Source: Eumeta japonica
Lineage: Eukaryota > Arthropoda > Insecta > Lepidoptera > Psychidae
Direction: 5' to 3'
Length of the DNA: 64,000 nucleotides
Assembly: GCA_005406025.1 (NCBI GenBank)
Contig: BGZK01000544.1
Location: forward strand, 1-64,000
Position 1 is the stretch's first letter; each line of letters begins with the position of its first letter. Position numbers and translations under genes: made by a program. Below the pieces are notes generated by a model, which had not been told where the DNA came from, ran no database searches, and worked only from the letters and a program-made list of their open reading frames with translations. This document shows positions 1 through 11,330 of this stretch, piece after piece.

Positions 1-1330
1 CATAACGCACCGATAAAACGAGATAAAAACCTAAATAAAATACTTATGTAAATTAAATTTGTAGATTCTATACCCGGGGAGTGCTACATAAATTCGTGAG
101 GCTGTACGACGGTGAGAAATTTACGTTCGGCCCTTTTGCTTTGCATGCGAAAGGACTTTTATTTACATGGTTATTATCGTACTTCGGTTGTAAATAATAT
201 CCTATGTTTATTGTCTTCTATGTGATTACACGTAACGTTCTACGATGTAATTCTATACTTATCGATGCAATAGAGATTACACGCAATAAATTTCTAAATT
301 TCTTATTACAAAAGAGGCAGTTTCAGTTATGGATCACCAATTGGGTAGGGTATCAAAGTTGGAGGGTAAGAGTGGGATATAGGGAGTGAAGACGAGAACG
401 AGAGAAGGAAAGAGCTGAGCGAGAGGCATAAGTAAGATTTATCGGGATTAAGATCAACTTCGAGAATAGTAATGGGACCAGAATGGAGTACAGTCTCGAG
501 ATTTCATTAAGATTATAATCGCGATTAAGTTTCCCTATCCAGGTAGGCAAAGCCACGAGCTAATACTTATTTGATACAATTTTATCGTCGAGATTTGGAA
601 AATATTAAGTTATTAAAAATTGTTAATAAGTAAATTAAACTTTAAAATGATTATAGTTCTTTACATGGTCAATAAAAAACTTTAATTCTGTAAATTACAA
701 TAATTTCACTTATCCATGCAATTTACTAGTCAAATTGTCGTGTTATAAAATTCCAATAAACTTGATCATTAATTACACAGCTATATTGGTCTGTCTTATA
801 TTCTAAATTTTGGACCTACAATTTGTCAATATCGTTATTATTCTCTTTATAGGGTCCACACAGAAAAGAGTTTATTCAAAAATAGCGTAGGGCCCGGCCC
901 GTATAGATGTAAAATACTTCCGATATCTATTTCCATATACAATGTATGACGGCATTGTGTATGTTGCACGCATCACAAACAAAAACATAGGCACTCCCCC
1001 CTTCCACACACACACTCTCGCATGCACCCATGCACGCAAACACAAACACATGCGAGTTTTTTAGTACTCGAAGATAGCGACATCGTACATTAGTTTCAAT
1101 AAATATGTGACATAAATTTATATCCATCAGTTGTTTTATTCGCTATTGTCGTACATTTTAATTTAATTTTTTTCTACGATACAGTTATTTCTACCCCTAC
1201 GCCTACAAGAATTTCTAGAGGCGTGTGTGACCATTGATTGTTTCTTATTATATTATAATTTTACGTAGAACAGATAGACACACACGTCATTTCACTGACT
1301 ATCTTCCTTCAAATCTCTTTTATCTTAAAG
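1..1330. other. Non-coding DNA, no gene seen
   Basis: AT-rich sequence with only short chance frames on both strands. A purine-rich run lies at about 385-435. A CA-rich low-complexity patch lies at about 980-1052 (short runs of 'cacaca' and 'gcatgcaccc'). Nothing here resembles a coding exon, RNA gene or recognisable mobile element. Confidence 0.6.
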
Positions 1331-1339
1331 GTTTAGACT

Positions 1340-1580
1340 TTTAACCACCCATGCTGGTCTATTGTAGGTCGGAGAGCTCTTGAAGGCCGTTAAGCAAGCG
1401 GATGACTGCTTGTAAAACGGACGGCTCAACGTGATCTACATCTAGAGCAAGTCATTTCGCAATTGCTTAAAAACTCATAGAACGATTCGCTCATAAACGG
1501 GACTCAAACCCGGTATCTTCTAATTCAAAGACCGCGAGTGGGATAGCTCGCCCACTCTTGACGGCGACCCGAGCACCTAC
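1340..1580 (-). repeat. Degraded tRNA-derived SINE-like repeat
   Basis: The plus strand reads 'catgctggtctattgtaggt' near 1349, then 'gactcaaacccggtatc' near 1501. The second string is the reverse complement of a B-box-like sequence, so the retroposon lies on the minus strand. The same plan (a 'gctggtctagtgcaggt' tail on one side, a reversed 'ggttcgaac' box on the other) is seen at 20165-20415. Such repeats are common in butterflies and moths. The A-box end is too decayed to define, so the limits are approximate. Alternative: the shared strings are remnants of another repeat class. Confidence 0.55.
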
Positions 1581-3470
1581 ACCCGTTAATGCACAACATC
1601 GTGGATGGATTTGTGTAAACATCGTAAATGAAGTAATCTCTTGTATGTAACAGAGGAAATCTTATCGAAATCTATAGCCGCATCGGTACACTTATCGACC
1701 ACACGAGACTGTACGCGGACAGTGTTTTAGGGACAGTCTAAATCTTCCAATTAAGCAGAGCATAAATTACGTTCATCAACGGGAATGAAAACAACCAAAC
1801 ACGGCGGTCGCGCCCCGCGCGCGGCCGCGGCCCCACCGCGACAAGCCAACAAACGAGCTATAATTTAGGGTCCAATAAATTGTATTAATTTATGAAGACA
1901 GTTTTCACACCTGAGACAAATCAACGGAACTGGTTTATAGTTGCTTTTGACCAACAATCGTCTATTTTTAAATGCATATACACTTATTTAATCTGGGCCA
2001 TTAAGCGCACGCCAAATGATATATCGTGAAGCAGTTTAGAAATGAATTATTATGTTCTTAGACCCGGTTCCGGGATTAGTAATTAACGAAGTATGCGGTA
2101 CAAATAATTTAGAATTTATTCCGTTGAAGCGTTCGATAATTTATTGGGCGCACGTGATAAATAGTTCAGATATTTGATTTAAGTAGGCATTACCGATTGA
2201 GTATAATTAATTATTGGTGAACCGTAATTAATTGATAATTATCAAAATATATATTTAATGCGATGATTATTAACATTAATTCATTTCTAATATGAATCGT
2301 AGTTAAATAAATTAACCTTAATTATTTTGATTGACGGAACATCACATAAGTCAATATCCTTGCCTATTTTAAGCTAAGAAAAATTCTGAGGTATTTGCGA
2401 CGTATATGGTTGTTATTTTCTAGTATTAAAATACCAAAAAACACTTCAAATTTTCTTGTGATTAATCTATTAAATTACAAATATATTAACGTTTTACAAG
2501 TTATTTGAATTACACTGACACAAAAATAATTAAATATAAACATATATTTTTATTCAGTATATGGAACAACCGTAGAAATACTGAATAAAAAAATATCCTT
2601 ATTAATGTATAGAAACCAAAAAAATGACATTAACAATTTAATTTTCAATCAATAGAAATTAATTAGGTTTCGGAAGTGGAATGAAAAAAAATGAAACTCT
2701 TATAGGATCACTTGCAATGTCTATCTGTCTGTTACTGCCAATTTGCATCGAATACACTACACCGACAAGTTGAAATGTTGTTATACATATGAATTCCTAT
2801 GACCTAAACATGGACGTGTAACGTAAATAAATAAATTTTGAAGATGCAGGACACTTTTGGGGTTAAAGTAGAAATTAAAAAAATATTTTGAAAAGTTGTA
2901 AGGAGAATCTCAAATATATATATGACGAAGATTGACCATTCCTCCTTTTCTCCGAAGCTTTTAAGGCAAAAATTTAACTAAAAAGTACAGAAAATAACTC
3001 CTTATTTGTATATGACAGTGAGAAATATAAGTGGTCTATAGTCTTTAAATACATCGTAAATCTCTCAACATTGTGTGTACAAACTTGCATTTGAAGTTTT
3101 AGTTACGATAAACAAGTTTGGGTCAGATTTTAAAAAAATAGCAGATAAAATATTGATCGTACAGATTCAAACTTAAGTTAAGTTTACACTGTCCATCAAC
3201 TTTTATTTTTAAGAATTGATTTTATCCTTGAAAATTTTCATATATTATCAAAGGATTTTCAAGAAAAAAAATTTTATTATCTGATAAATAATAAAATTTT
3301 TATAACAATTATTTAAACAAAGATAACAATTTTATCAATATTCCCAAATTAAATAATCGATGCATTAAGAAAATCAAAGGTTTGTTTGATTTTTGATTTT
3401 CGAATAATTAACTGGCAACGTGTAAACTTGTATGCAGGCGCCTAAGCGAAATAGAAGCGCAAGACATGAA
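1581..3470. other. Non-coding DNA with one GC-rich patch and a TAAT-rich stretch
   Basis: A short GC-rich patch at about 1796-1855 ('cgccccgcgcgcggccgcgg') stands out from the AT-rich surroundings. From about 2150 to 2340 the DNA is dense in TAATTA/ATTAAT words, a composition that suits homeodomain binding but also arises by chance in AT-rich DNA. A small hairpin lies at about 3264-3303 (arms reading 'aaaattttattat'). No coding potential was seen. Confidence 0.5.
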
Positions 3471-3475
3471 CCGGT

Positions 3476-3745
3476 GTGTATGCCTATCTCTCTCACTCTC
3501 TCTCTCTCGCTCTGTCTCTCTCTGCTCTTGGCGGGCTAACTGTGCTCGAGTGGAAGGGACGCGTGCCTTTCACTTTTATGTCTGTCTCTCTCGCTCTTAG
3601 GCGGGCTAACCATGCCCGAGTGGAAGGGACGCGTGCCTCTCCCACTCGCTCTCATTGTGAGCGCATAACGTGAGCGGAGCGTAACGCAGTTTCTTGAAGT
3701 GTCACCCGGCAAACCAATTTATAAGACGTTGTCACGTCAAAAAAA
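3476..3745 (+). repeat. CT-rich tandem repeat leading into a shared repeat end
   Basis: After a CT-rich run at about 3486-3525, a unit of roughly 75-80 bp occurs twice: 'ggcgggctaactgtgctcga' near 3529 and 'ggcgggctaaccatgcccga' near 3600. Each copy is followed by 'gtggaagggacgcgtgcct'. The block ends with 'aagacgttgtcacgtcaaaa' near 3722. The same ending occurs at about 44310 in the same orientation, which suggests the terminus of an interspersed element. The class is unknown. The 65-codon open frame crossing it is a by-product of the repeat. Confidence 0.6.
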
Positions 3746-4489
3746 TCTTTTGTACTAACTCTTTCATATATGTATTTGCAATTTTTGAACGTTACTTGTT
3801 TTTTTCAAAAAGTTTCTGAACGTCATTCCAAATCGCATGACATCGGTGATGATTTATGTTGCAGGCAAACTGTAGTTCCTATAGAATATACATACTTACT
3901 AGACTATACATATATACGGTCGTCATCTATCAAGTGTAACATATTTTCAAATTTTAATTATTCAATTTGGTTAAAATTAAATTTGGTTTCATTAAAGTTT
4001 TAGATACTATTAGCCTTATTTTGATTTTTTCTCCTTTTTTTTTTTGTATTATTTTTAAATACAAATTACTATAGTTCAGTAGACTTGAACCTAAATCACT
4101 AGTTCTTATATTTATTAATATTATATAATCTGAACCTAACTACAAATCTAGACGATAATACCAATAGTACTCCAGAGAATGTAGTTTGAAGTTTCAGAAT
4201 TTAGACAGGTTATAGGTTAAGGTCCAGACTGCTAATAACTGGAATATAAGGTATCTTATATTCCAAGGAATACCTTGGGTATTAAGATATGTATAAATTT
4301 ATAAATATCTTAACATTTAAGCTTTCCCAAACCATATGACCCATTGATAATAATTAACTTTGATGTTAACATTTATTTTATCATTTCTATCAACAAAAGT
4401 TATAGGTTTAAATATCAATTTTCTTTTTATTACAGAAAAAAAAAACTAGTAAAACGCGCTTCACAATAACATTTTTACAAGCTTTTATT
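3746..4489. other. AT-rich non-coding DNA
   Basis: No feature recognised. The 77-codon open frame at 3770-4003 has no motif and matches the AT-rich local composition. I read it as chance. Confidence 0.55.
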
Positions 4490-5110
4490 TAATTTGCCCT
4501 GTTAGTGTGTGTGTGTGGGTCAAATTTTGGAAGCCAAATCTGACTTAATTCCGATATACTGATTGAGCTGAAATTTTTGTGTGCATATGTAAATCAGATG
4601 AAAATGCAATATTATTGTGACATGGAGCTAATCTGATGATGAAGCCTGAAAATGACCATAAGAAATTCGTTATAAAACAACGTAACCCCGTGGAGTTTGG
4701 GCTCGTTTGATTCGACTTGACAAGTACTTTGGTGCGTGCTACATGACGTTCAGGTTCCGACGGAGGAGCCGAAAGGTAGCCATGGAAACTCTATTATAAA
4801 ATCACGCAACATCCATGAAGTTCTCTGGATTTTCCAGGGCCTGAAGATGACGCGAAGGTGTAGCTCAAAGCAACTCTGTTATACAACGTTGCAACCCCAT
4901 AGAGTTTAGGCATATTTATGATTGCAGAGATCGGCGAAATGTGCGTCATTAGCATCGGTCTGCCACCTGTCTAGGAGAAGGACAACTCCAAAATCAAACC
5001 CGGACTGCAATTTCCATCACGCGCGTGTAAGGTACAGTCTGAAATAAGTGGCGGAATGCCACACAAGTAAAGTTGAGGCCATGCTTATATACTGAATGAC
5101 AATAGGTTGT
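4490..5110. repeat. Unclassified interspersed repeat with internal partial repeats
   Basis: The composition shifts to mixed GC. A phrase recurs with variation: 'cgtaaccccgtggagtttgg' near 4680, 'cacgcaacatccatgaagtt' near 4802 and 'gttgcaaccccatagagttt' near 4887. A further segment near 4953-5060 reads 'ctgccacctgtctaggagaa' and then 'atcaaacccggactgcaatt'. No reading frame stays open. The recurring phrase and mixed composition suggest a repeat element, and similar strings are familiar from butterfly genomes, but I cannot name the family. Confidence 0.45.
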
Positions 5111-5822
5111 AGAAAAATATATTGTCGCGAATGAACCACTTCACGCAAACGTACCGCACCTTGTTGCAACTAAGCCCTTGCCCTTCCATCTGCATCATTC
5201 AAAGTGTATAAATATAACTTATTACAAAGAAGTTGGTTACTGAATCGCAATAGAGATAGCTTGTGATTTAAAATTTTTAATTACCTTAAAGGCTTTTTGG
5301 AGAAAGATGTGTTCTAAGACGATGGTCATCACAATTACAAAATTTTCGCACCTGCTACGCTACTTAGAATTCTAATTCTAGGTATATATGTAATTCCAGA
5401 ATATTGTACTGATATATACGTAACATGAATTAAAAACGGTTCTAAAATAGTCACCTTTTTCCTTTTTTAAAATGAAGGTTTACTTAAAAACAGAATTGTT
5501 TTTATTTTGTCAGTTTGTCGCCATAATTACGTTCATAAAGTTAGGGTTAAAACCAAATTATAGCGATGTCTATGAACGATAGTACTTTTATTATTAATCG
5601 TCTTCAAGAAATAATCATTGTTTACATATTGAAACATGTATTCGAGGGTATTGTTCTAATTTATATGCACCTAGTAAATTAAAAAATATGTTGGTAATAT
5701 AGCATTTCTAAAACAGATACCGCGTATATGCAAGTGGGTAGCAACGTTTTCTATAGATTGTTAAAAAAATACAGTGGAAAAGTTTACTTTAATCGAAATT
5801 TTCCGAGGCACATACTTTAATA
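5111..5822. other. AT-rich non-coding DNA
   Basis: Flank of the mariner element. No feature recognised. Confidence 0.5.
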
Positions 5823-7081
5823 TTATGTAGGAGGAAAAGTTTTTTCTTATTTTGTAAGTAAACAGTTGCAACAAAATCTCTCTTTGATTGTGCTGTTTGT
5901 AAATGGATAGTTTTGATACCAATCAATATACGACATTTTAAAAAAAGAAAAATAATAAGTTGGAACGGGCTCCCGTCGTTTTTCTATTGTTTATCTGTAC
6001 ACCAAAATGAGTGAATCTAATTTAGAAATTCGATTCATTTTGAAGTTTTATTAGAAAAAAGGGAAAAATGTGACGTAAGCCTCAAAAAAATTGTGATGTT
6101 TATGGACCTAATGCAGTGTCTGCAAGAGAAGAACAAAACTGGTACAAGTGTTTTCAATCTGGTAATTTTGATGTCAAAGATGAACCTCGCTCTGGTCGAC
6201 CTGTTACGTACAAAGTCAATGTTATTTTGAAAAAGTAGAAAAAGATCAGTATATTAGTTTTTTCGATATAGCTGAAGAGCTTGGTATTGATCACAAAATA
6301 TTTTTGACCCATTTGAAAAAGTTGGATATACAAAAACGCTCGATACTTGGATCCCGCACGAGCTCATTAAAAGAAATCTAATGAATCGTGCATTCCTTTG
6401 CAATCCTTTATTGAAATGTTTTTGAAAAGATTGGTTGCTAGTGATAAAAAATGGATTACCTACGACAAGAACGTGCGAAAAACATCATTGTCAAAAGGCA
6501 AACAAGATTCACAGACTATAGTAAAACCCGAATTAACTGACATTAAGTTGATGCTATGTATAAGGTAGGATTGGAAGGGCATTATTAATTAGGAACTTCT
6601 ACCTTCAACCACAACCATCAATTCGGATCTCTACTGCCAATATCTGATCTGATCTAGCAAGAAGTCGAGAAAAAGTGGCCAGTATTGATCAACAGAAAGA
6701 GTGTGGTTTTTCATCATGATAATGCTAGACCACACACAGCTTTAGCCACTCAGTGAATATTAAGAGAGCTTGGTTAGGAAGTATTAATACATCCACCGTA
6801 TAGTCATGTTCTTGCACCTCAGATTTTCACCTCTTTCGGTCTCTTCAAAATCTTTTAGTTAGTGTTAGGTTAACATCAAGAGAGGACCGTCAAAACTACT
6901 TGTCTTAGTTTTTTGATTAGAAGTCCCAAAATTTCTACAGTAATGGGATTATATCACTACCTACAAAGTGGCAACAAATTGTTGAACAAAATGGCATCAT
7001 CATAATTAATTGTAAATAAAATATGATGAAAAATTTTTCAAATTTCTATATCAATACGAAAAAACTTGTTATCAGATCTTA
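5823..7081 (+). mobile_element. Degraded mariner transposon, copy 1
   Basis: About 1.26 kb, close to the usual 1.25-1.3 kb of mariner elements. The left end ('aggaggaaaagttttttctt') and the following 'aatctctctttgattgtgct' align with the corresponding end of a second copy at 48180-49419 on the other strand. The right end near 7055-7081 ('acgaaaaaacttgttatcag') is a decayed inverted copy of the terminal repeat. The interior holds a broken transposase frame. Mariners move by cut and paste into TA sites; a TA duplication cannot be fixed with certainty here because the ends have drifted. The element must be inactive. Confidence 0.85.
6007..7019 (+). pseudogene. Mariner transposase pseudogene
   Basis: Reading begins at an ATG that encodes MSESN and ends at a TAA after a KWQQ-like and VEQNG-like C-terminus. 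The span is about 337 codons, against roughly 345 for the family. Several frameshifts and stops interrupt it. Recognisable pieces in order are the N-terminal DNA-binding segment FQSGNFDVKDEPRSGRPVT (about 6150-6208), DIAEELGIDHK (about 6265-6297), a WITYDK segment carrying the first catalytic Asp (about 6452-6469), and [13 protein letters not shown] with the second catalytic Asp (about 6710-6750). The conserved PPYSPDLAP motif reads PPYSHVLAP near 6790, so its aspartate is lost. No functional product is possible. Confidence 0.85.
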
Positions 7082-7870
7082 TATTTCATTTGATGAAGTT
7101 TTATACATTTTAAGCATAGCCTAACAATTACGCATATGACAGTTGATAGTTTTAGTAACAATTTTTAATAAAAGAAATGTTGAGCACATTTTTTCTACAT
7201 TGCACTAACGATTCAGACATTCAAGGCGAGAAAATTTCTTGAACGGCAAGTTTGCGGGTTTTGACGAGAAGAAACTCAAAAGTTCAATTAACTTATATCA
7301 AATAATTATAAAATATGCATTCAAATTGTCCACGTCAGACATTCTACTAATTCTTAAGAACTAAAATAAGCATTACGTTTACAAAGTAAACAAGTCTTGT
7401 ACACACACATGCAGACAAACGTGAATGGGTACTTCAACTTACAATATCCAGTATCACAAATATTATTAACTTTGAGATCGAGCTGATACTCGATTTAAAT
7501 TACAAACTAAAATCAAATAGGTCTTTTCATTAATAATCCTAATAGCTTCCATAATTATATTATTCTATTCTCATTAATATTACACTAATTTTATTTCTCT
7601 CTTGAAATACAGAAAGCATAAATACAATGTTATATGTAAATGGCGATCGTAATCTACCTACATGGATTAAAAATATTCATACATCATCAAGTTTTATTAG
7701 TTTGAAAAATACTACGCAATTACTTTTACCATACTTGTAATACATTGTTAAATTTGAAACAGCATTGAAACTATTGTGACCGAGCGTAATACGATACTGT
7801 TCATAGATACAAATCCTTATAATTATCATAAGAAAAATCGTAAATAATTGAGTTATTATTTTTATCCATT
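7082..7870. other. AT-rich non-coding DNA
   Basis: No feature recognised beyond homopolymer-rich AT sequence. Confidence 0.5.
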
Positions 7871-8040
7871 ATTTTAATAATTTGTGACGGCGATCGCCCT
7901 GGGGCGGCGCGCGGCCGCTCGTTGGGCATCCACTATTTATTATGCGTGTATATGTAGCTAAGACCACCGGGCTTGCTTGACACCTATGGACCGATTCGGG
8001 ACTGTTCACAATCAATACGGATAATTATGATAAACTAATA
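7871..8040. promoter_or_regulatory. GC-rich island, candidate regulatory element
   Basis: A sharp GC-rich patch ('gccctggggcggcgcgcggc' near 7897), then mixed unique sequence down to about 8030, in an otherwise strongly AT-rich region. It has no open frame and no resemblance to a repeat. In insect genomes such islands are often conserved non-coding elements. That is an inference from composition only. Confidence 0.3.
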
Positions 8041-9080
8041 TGTTGATACGTATTACAATAATTTCAAATTACGATATGACGTAAATGAAAAAAAATATTT
8101 TGAATTATTTTAAAAATAGTGTCATATATTTTAGAACTTTACACAAAAAAAATTTTTTTTGATTTTTTTTTTTAATGTTGAGTCAAGCAAACTATGATAC
8201 TTGTATAAATTATATTGCTAAGCGTGTCAAACCGGCGGTAGAGTGTGACGGTCACAGAAAAGAATAGAACGAAAGAGAGTCAGATGATGCAAAACTGTGG
8301 ATTTATACGACGGTTTTATTTTGTTCAATTAATTATAAATTTAAATTTAAATTAACACCTGTTCCAATTAAATTGTATACTTTTGTATTGCAGAAATTAT
8401 ACAAGATTCAAAATTTACTCGTTCAATCTCAGCCATTCATGCCTCTAGTATCTTTTCAGTGTTGGATAGTTTATCACCGATTTATGCCTACAACATATGC
8501 GAACAACGTTTGATGCCTAGTCCAGAGTTTTACTAACCACCTATGAGCTCCTTCATCAAAGTCTGGTCACCGTTAATGATCGAAAACTCTTCAAATTAAA
8601 AGAAACGAGAGTACAATATTTTTGAGCATATCGCCAAACGTTATCAACAGCATCATAACATTAATTCATTATTTAAAGTTAATGTTTATGTCAACTTGTG
8701 TTTGTCTCAATAATTAAATTGAATTGTTAATGTCAATTATTGTTCAAAATTGTAGGTATTAAATAAATGATTTTAATTAGGTAAAAACACAGTAATTATT
8801 TGAATAGTACGATATGTAAATTTCACATTAATATTTTGGTAATGATTCAACAATAATAAATTATTACCATATATTTATTACATTGCATATACATTATAAC
8901 CAATCCCAAACAGAACTAAATTAATCACAACTAATTTATAATGACAATTTTTTATTCAATCATTCTTTGTAATTATGCAACCGTCTGATTTCTGCAATAC
9001 ATTGACTAATTTTTTTAATCACTTTTTTGTTAATATCATTAACGACTTTTAATTAAAATTATCAATAATTTTGTGAACAC
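8041..9080. other. AT-rich non-coding DNA
   Basis: Contains A and T homopolymers near 8085-8172 and long AT-rich stretches. A moderately GC-containing patch at about 8225-8290 has no recognised identity. No gene seen. Confidence 0.5.
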
Positions 9081-9285
9081 AAATGAAAGTTAAGAATAGC
9101 CCCCCCACATGGGTACTCGACACTCGATAGTTTTCGATTGAGCACACATTATTACGCACCTCTCGAGATGACTTTCGACTGCCTACCGCCTCTATTCAAA
9201 TAATTACTCTATGACTGACGACCGCTGACGACGTAACATGGACGGCGCGGCGCCCGGGCGTGACCCCTAAAATATTGACTCAATA
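9081..9285. promoter_or_regulatory. Mixed-GC island, candidate regulatory element
   Basis: Stands out from AT-rich flanks. It contains 'gcccccccacatgggtactc' (about 9098-9117) and 'gacggcgcggcgcccgggcg' (about 9241-9260). The frames are closed, and it resembles no repeat I know. Regulatory function is inferred from composition alone. Confidence 0.3.
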
Positions 9286-10130
9286 TTACTGAATCGACAA
9301 ACATTGTATTACACATATTAATATTTAGGAGATAGGATTTTTTATTTATTGCTTAGAGTTTGCGTGTACATCGGTACAAGGATTCAGTATTTCGACCGCC
9401 GTTCTCGAGATAATGTAATTATAAAAAAAAAATATATAAAAATTTAATTCATACTTTTCGCATAAAAAATCACTACAAGGAAAAAATTTTACGTATTAGA
9501 TGTTATGAAAAAGGGTTTGCAAAATAGAAATGCGTACCCGCGTTGAGAAGTGACCCATTTCTTTAGCCTTATATAAACAATGGAGGTCGAGTTTTGGGAA
9601 TAGAAACTTTATTATTGGAAATTTTCTCTCCTTTTAGAATATTCTTTGTGAATTTCTTAATTATGAATTGTTTTCGATTTATCAGCAAGAAATTAAATGC
9701 TTTTTTTCATCTTAATTTGTTAATAACTTTGTAATTATTTATGTCCAGTAAGACTATTTTAAAACATTTTTCTAGCCGTCACATTCCGAATCCAATGCGT
9801 TCATATTTTAGGAGCTTTATCAATAATTAGCACTGATTTGAATTTGTGTACTAAACTAAATATAATACGTTTATTGTGCCGATAAACTTTTTTTGAAATG
9901 GAAAAAAAATCTTCATTAATATAAAAACTGTTTTAAATATCAAAAACATTTGCGAACACAATTGAAATTTTGTTGTCGCAATCGTACCTGAAGAAAATTA
10001 CATAGAATATAAAAATATGTATTTCTTTAATATCATAATAAGCCCCGTTTTCAACGATAATAAAAAGAAAAATTAGATTTTTTTTCGATTGTGAATGTTA
10101 ATTAGTTATAAAAAAAATTAGATCGTTTAC
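9286..10130. other. AT-rich non-coding DNA
   Basis: No feature recognised. Confidence 0.5.
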
Positions 10131-10460
10131 ATACGCGACTTACGGTATTCGAATTTCTCGATATCAGTAAACTGTGACAACATTACGGTCCGAAGGTTCC
10201 AAATAAACGGCAGCTGCCACTTAGCCGGAGACGGGACTGGCTAAATAACGAGCCCTTAAACGATACAGAGCGATCGGCGACAGAAGGTTGCGTTATGAAA
10301 ATCATCGCGGTAAGGCACGGATGCATCTGCTCTCCTTATTTGCATAGCCGCTGATTGGGATGCGAGATTAATTCGTGTAATATTTTCTTTTGTCTCGGCT
10401 TTCATTTGAGAGCGATCGCGCGCACGGCCGGCGGAAAAAATGATCATTATCATACTTCAG
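10131..10460. promoter_or_regulatory. Candidate conserved regulatory element with octamer-like site
   Basis: A compact island of balanced composition containing 'ggcagctgcc' (a palindromic E-box, CAGCTG, near 10209), 'ttatttgcatagc' (octamer-like ATTTGCAT, near 10338) and TTAATT (about 10369). GC rises again at its right end ('gcgcgcacggccggcgg'). The minus-strand open frame of 65 codons has no motif and is probably a by-product of the composition. The combination resembles developmental enhancers; this is inference. Confidence 0.4.
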
Positions 10461-10860
10461 CCCTTAAGCCATTTTTTTTCAGAGCCCAAACAATGGGGTT
10501 GTATTCATTATTGTGTTAGGGGCGATAATGTAATGCAATTACCTTTTTTTTTCTACGAAATAAGCGAAAATTAATTATTCAAATCCGCCAGCTGAGCAAG
10601 CTGGTGGGGTACCGTCATTATGGATTAGATTTTGTACGTGCGCTGGCTTAATTTTTTTTTGGTTTTTATCATCTTTTATAATGAAAAGTTTTTGTATATT
10701 CAAAATTGATTCCTTTTAAGGAAAGTACATTTGCAGTTTTGAGGTTTTGAAAAAAATATATGTAAACAATCTAAATAGTTTATTATCATAGTTTCGTATT
10801 GAAAGAATGTATTTATTCAGAATTTTTGGTATCGGTCCTTAGTTTTTGATAGAACGAAAA
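10461..10860. other. AT-rich non-coding DNA
   Basis: Spacer between two GC-richer islands. A short mixed patch at about 10585-10615 ('ccgccagctgagcaagctgg') holds another CAGCTG E-box. No gene seen. Confidence 0.45.
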
Positions 10861-11260
10861 TTGCGCTCCCTACCGGCCGTATAATAAAAGTGAACACAAA
10901 CGAGTATAACAAATGGCATATATATTTATCTAGAAACAGTTTCGACCCTCCGCAGAGCACGGGCATAATAAGCGAAATAAGACCATTAGCAGTCCTTTCT
11001 CTTAGCGGCCGTGAAAGGGTTAAATCAGCCCTTCTAGCACAATGGCTTTATTCTATTACGGGCCCGCTTACACGCGCGATGTAATAAATATGAATGTTGA
11101 ACATCGAGGATTATGCTTCTTTGCCGGGGGTCAAAATATTTGAATACGCGTCAGAACAATTTGTGAAGGGTTAATTGCCATTTGAGACTTTCGCTGACGA
11201 ACTCCATTTGCGACTGGGCTTATCGAGATCTTCCATTGGTAACTACTCTCTGTGAAAATT
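10861..11260. promoter_or_regulatory. Mixed-GC island, candidate regulatory element
   Basis: Balanced, non-repetitive sequence with 'cttagcggccgtgaaagggt' (near 11001), an ACAATGG Sox-like word (about 11039) and 'acgggcccgcttacacgcgc' (near 11058). The 64-codon plus-strand frame inside has no protein-like motif. Regulatory role is inferred from composition and isolation only. Confidence 0.35.
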
Positions 11261-11279
11261 GTAACGATTTTACGGGATA

Positions 11280-11330
11280 CTAGCTGTACCCCGCGGTTTC
11301 ACCCGCATGGTGAAGGAAAATTGTAATAGT
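11280..11330 (+). repeat. Head of a widespread lepidopteran repeat
   Basis: 'ctagctgtaccccgcggttt' followed by 'cacccgcatgg' matches a phrase found very often in moth and butterfly genomes ('ctagctgtgcccgcgacttc...cgcgtgg'). Other copies occur at 30145 (plus) and 39312 (minus). The far end of this copy is not recognisable. I do not assign a class. Confidence 0.55.

Noticed and set aside
3476..3673. 65-codon Ser/Leu-rich frame
   Set aside because: Translation of a CT-rich tandem repeat.
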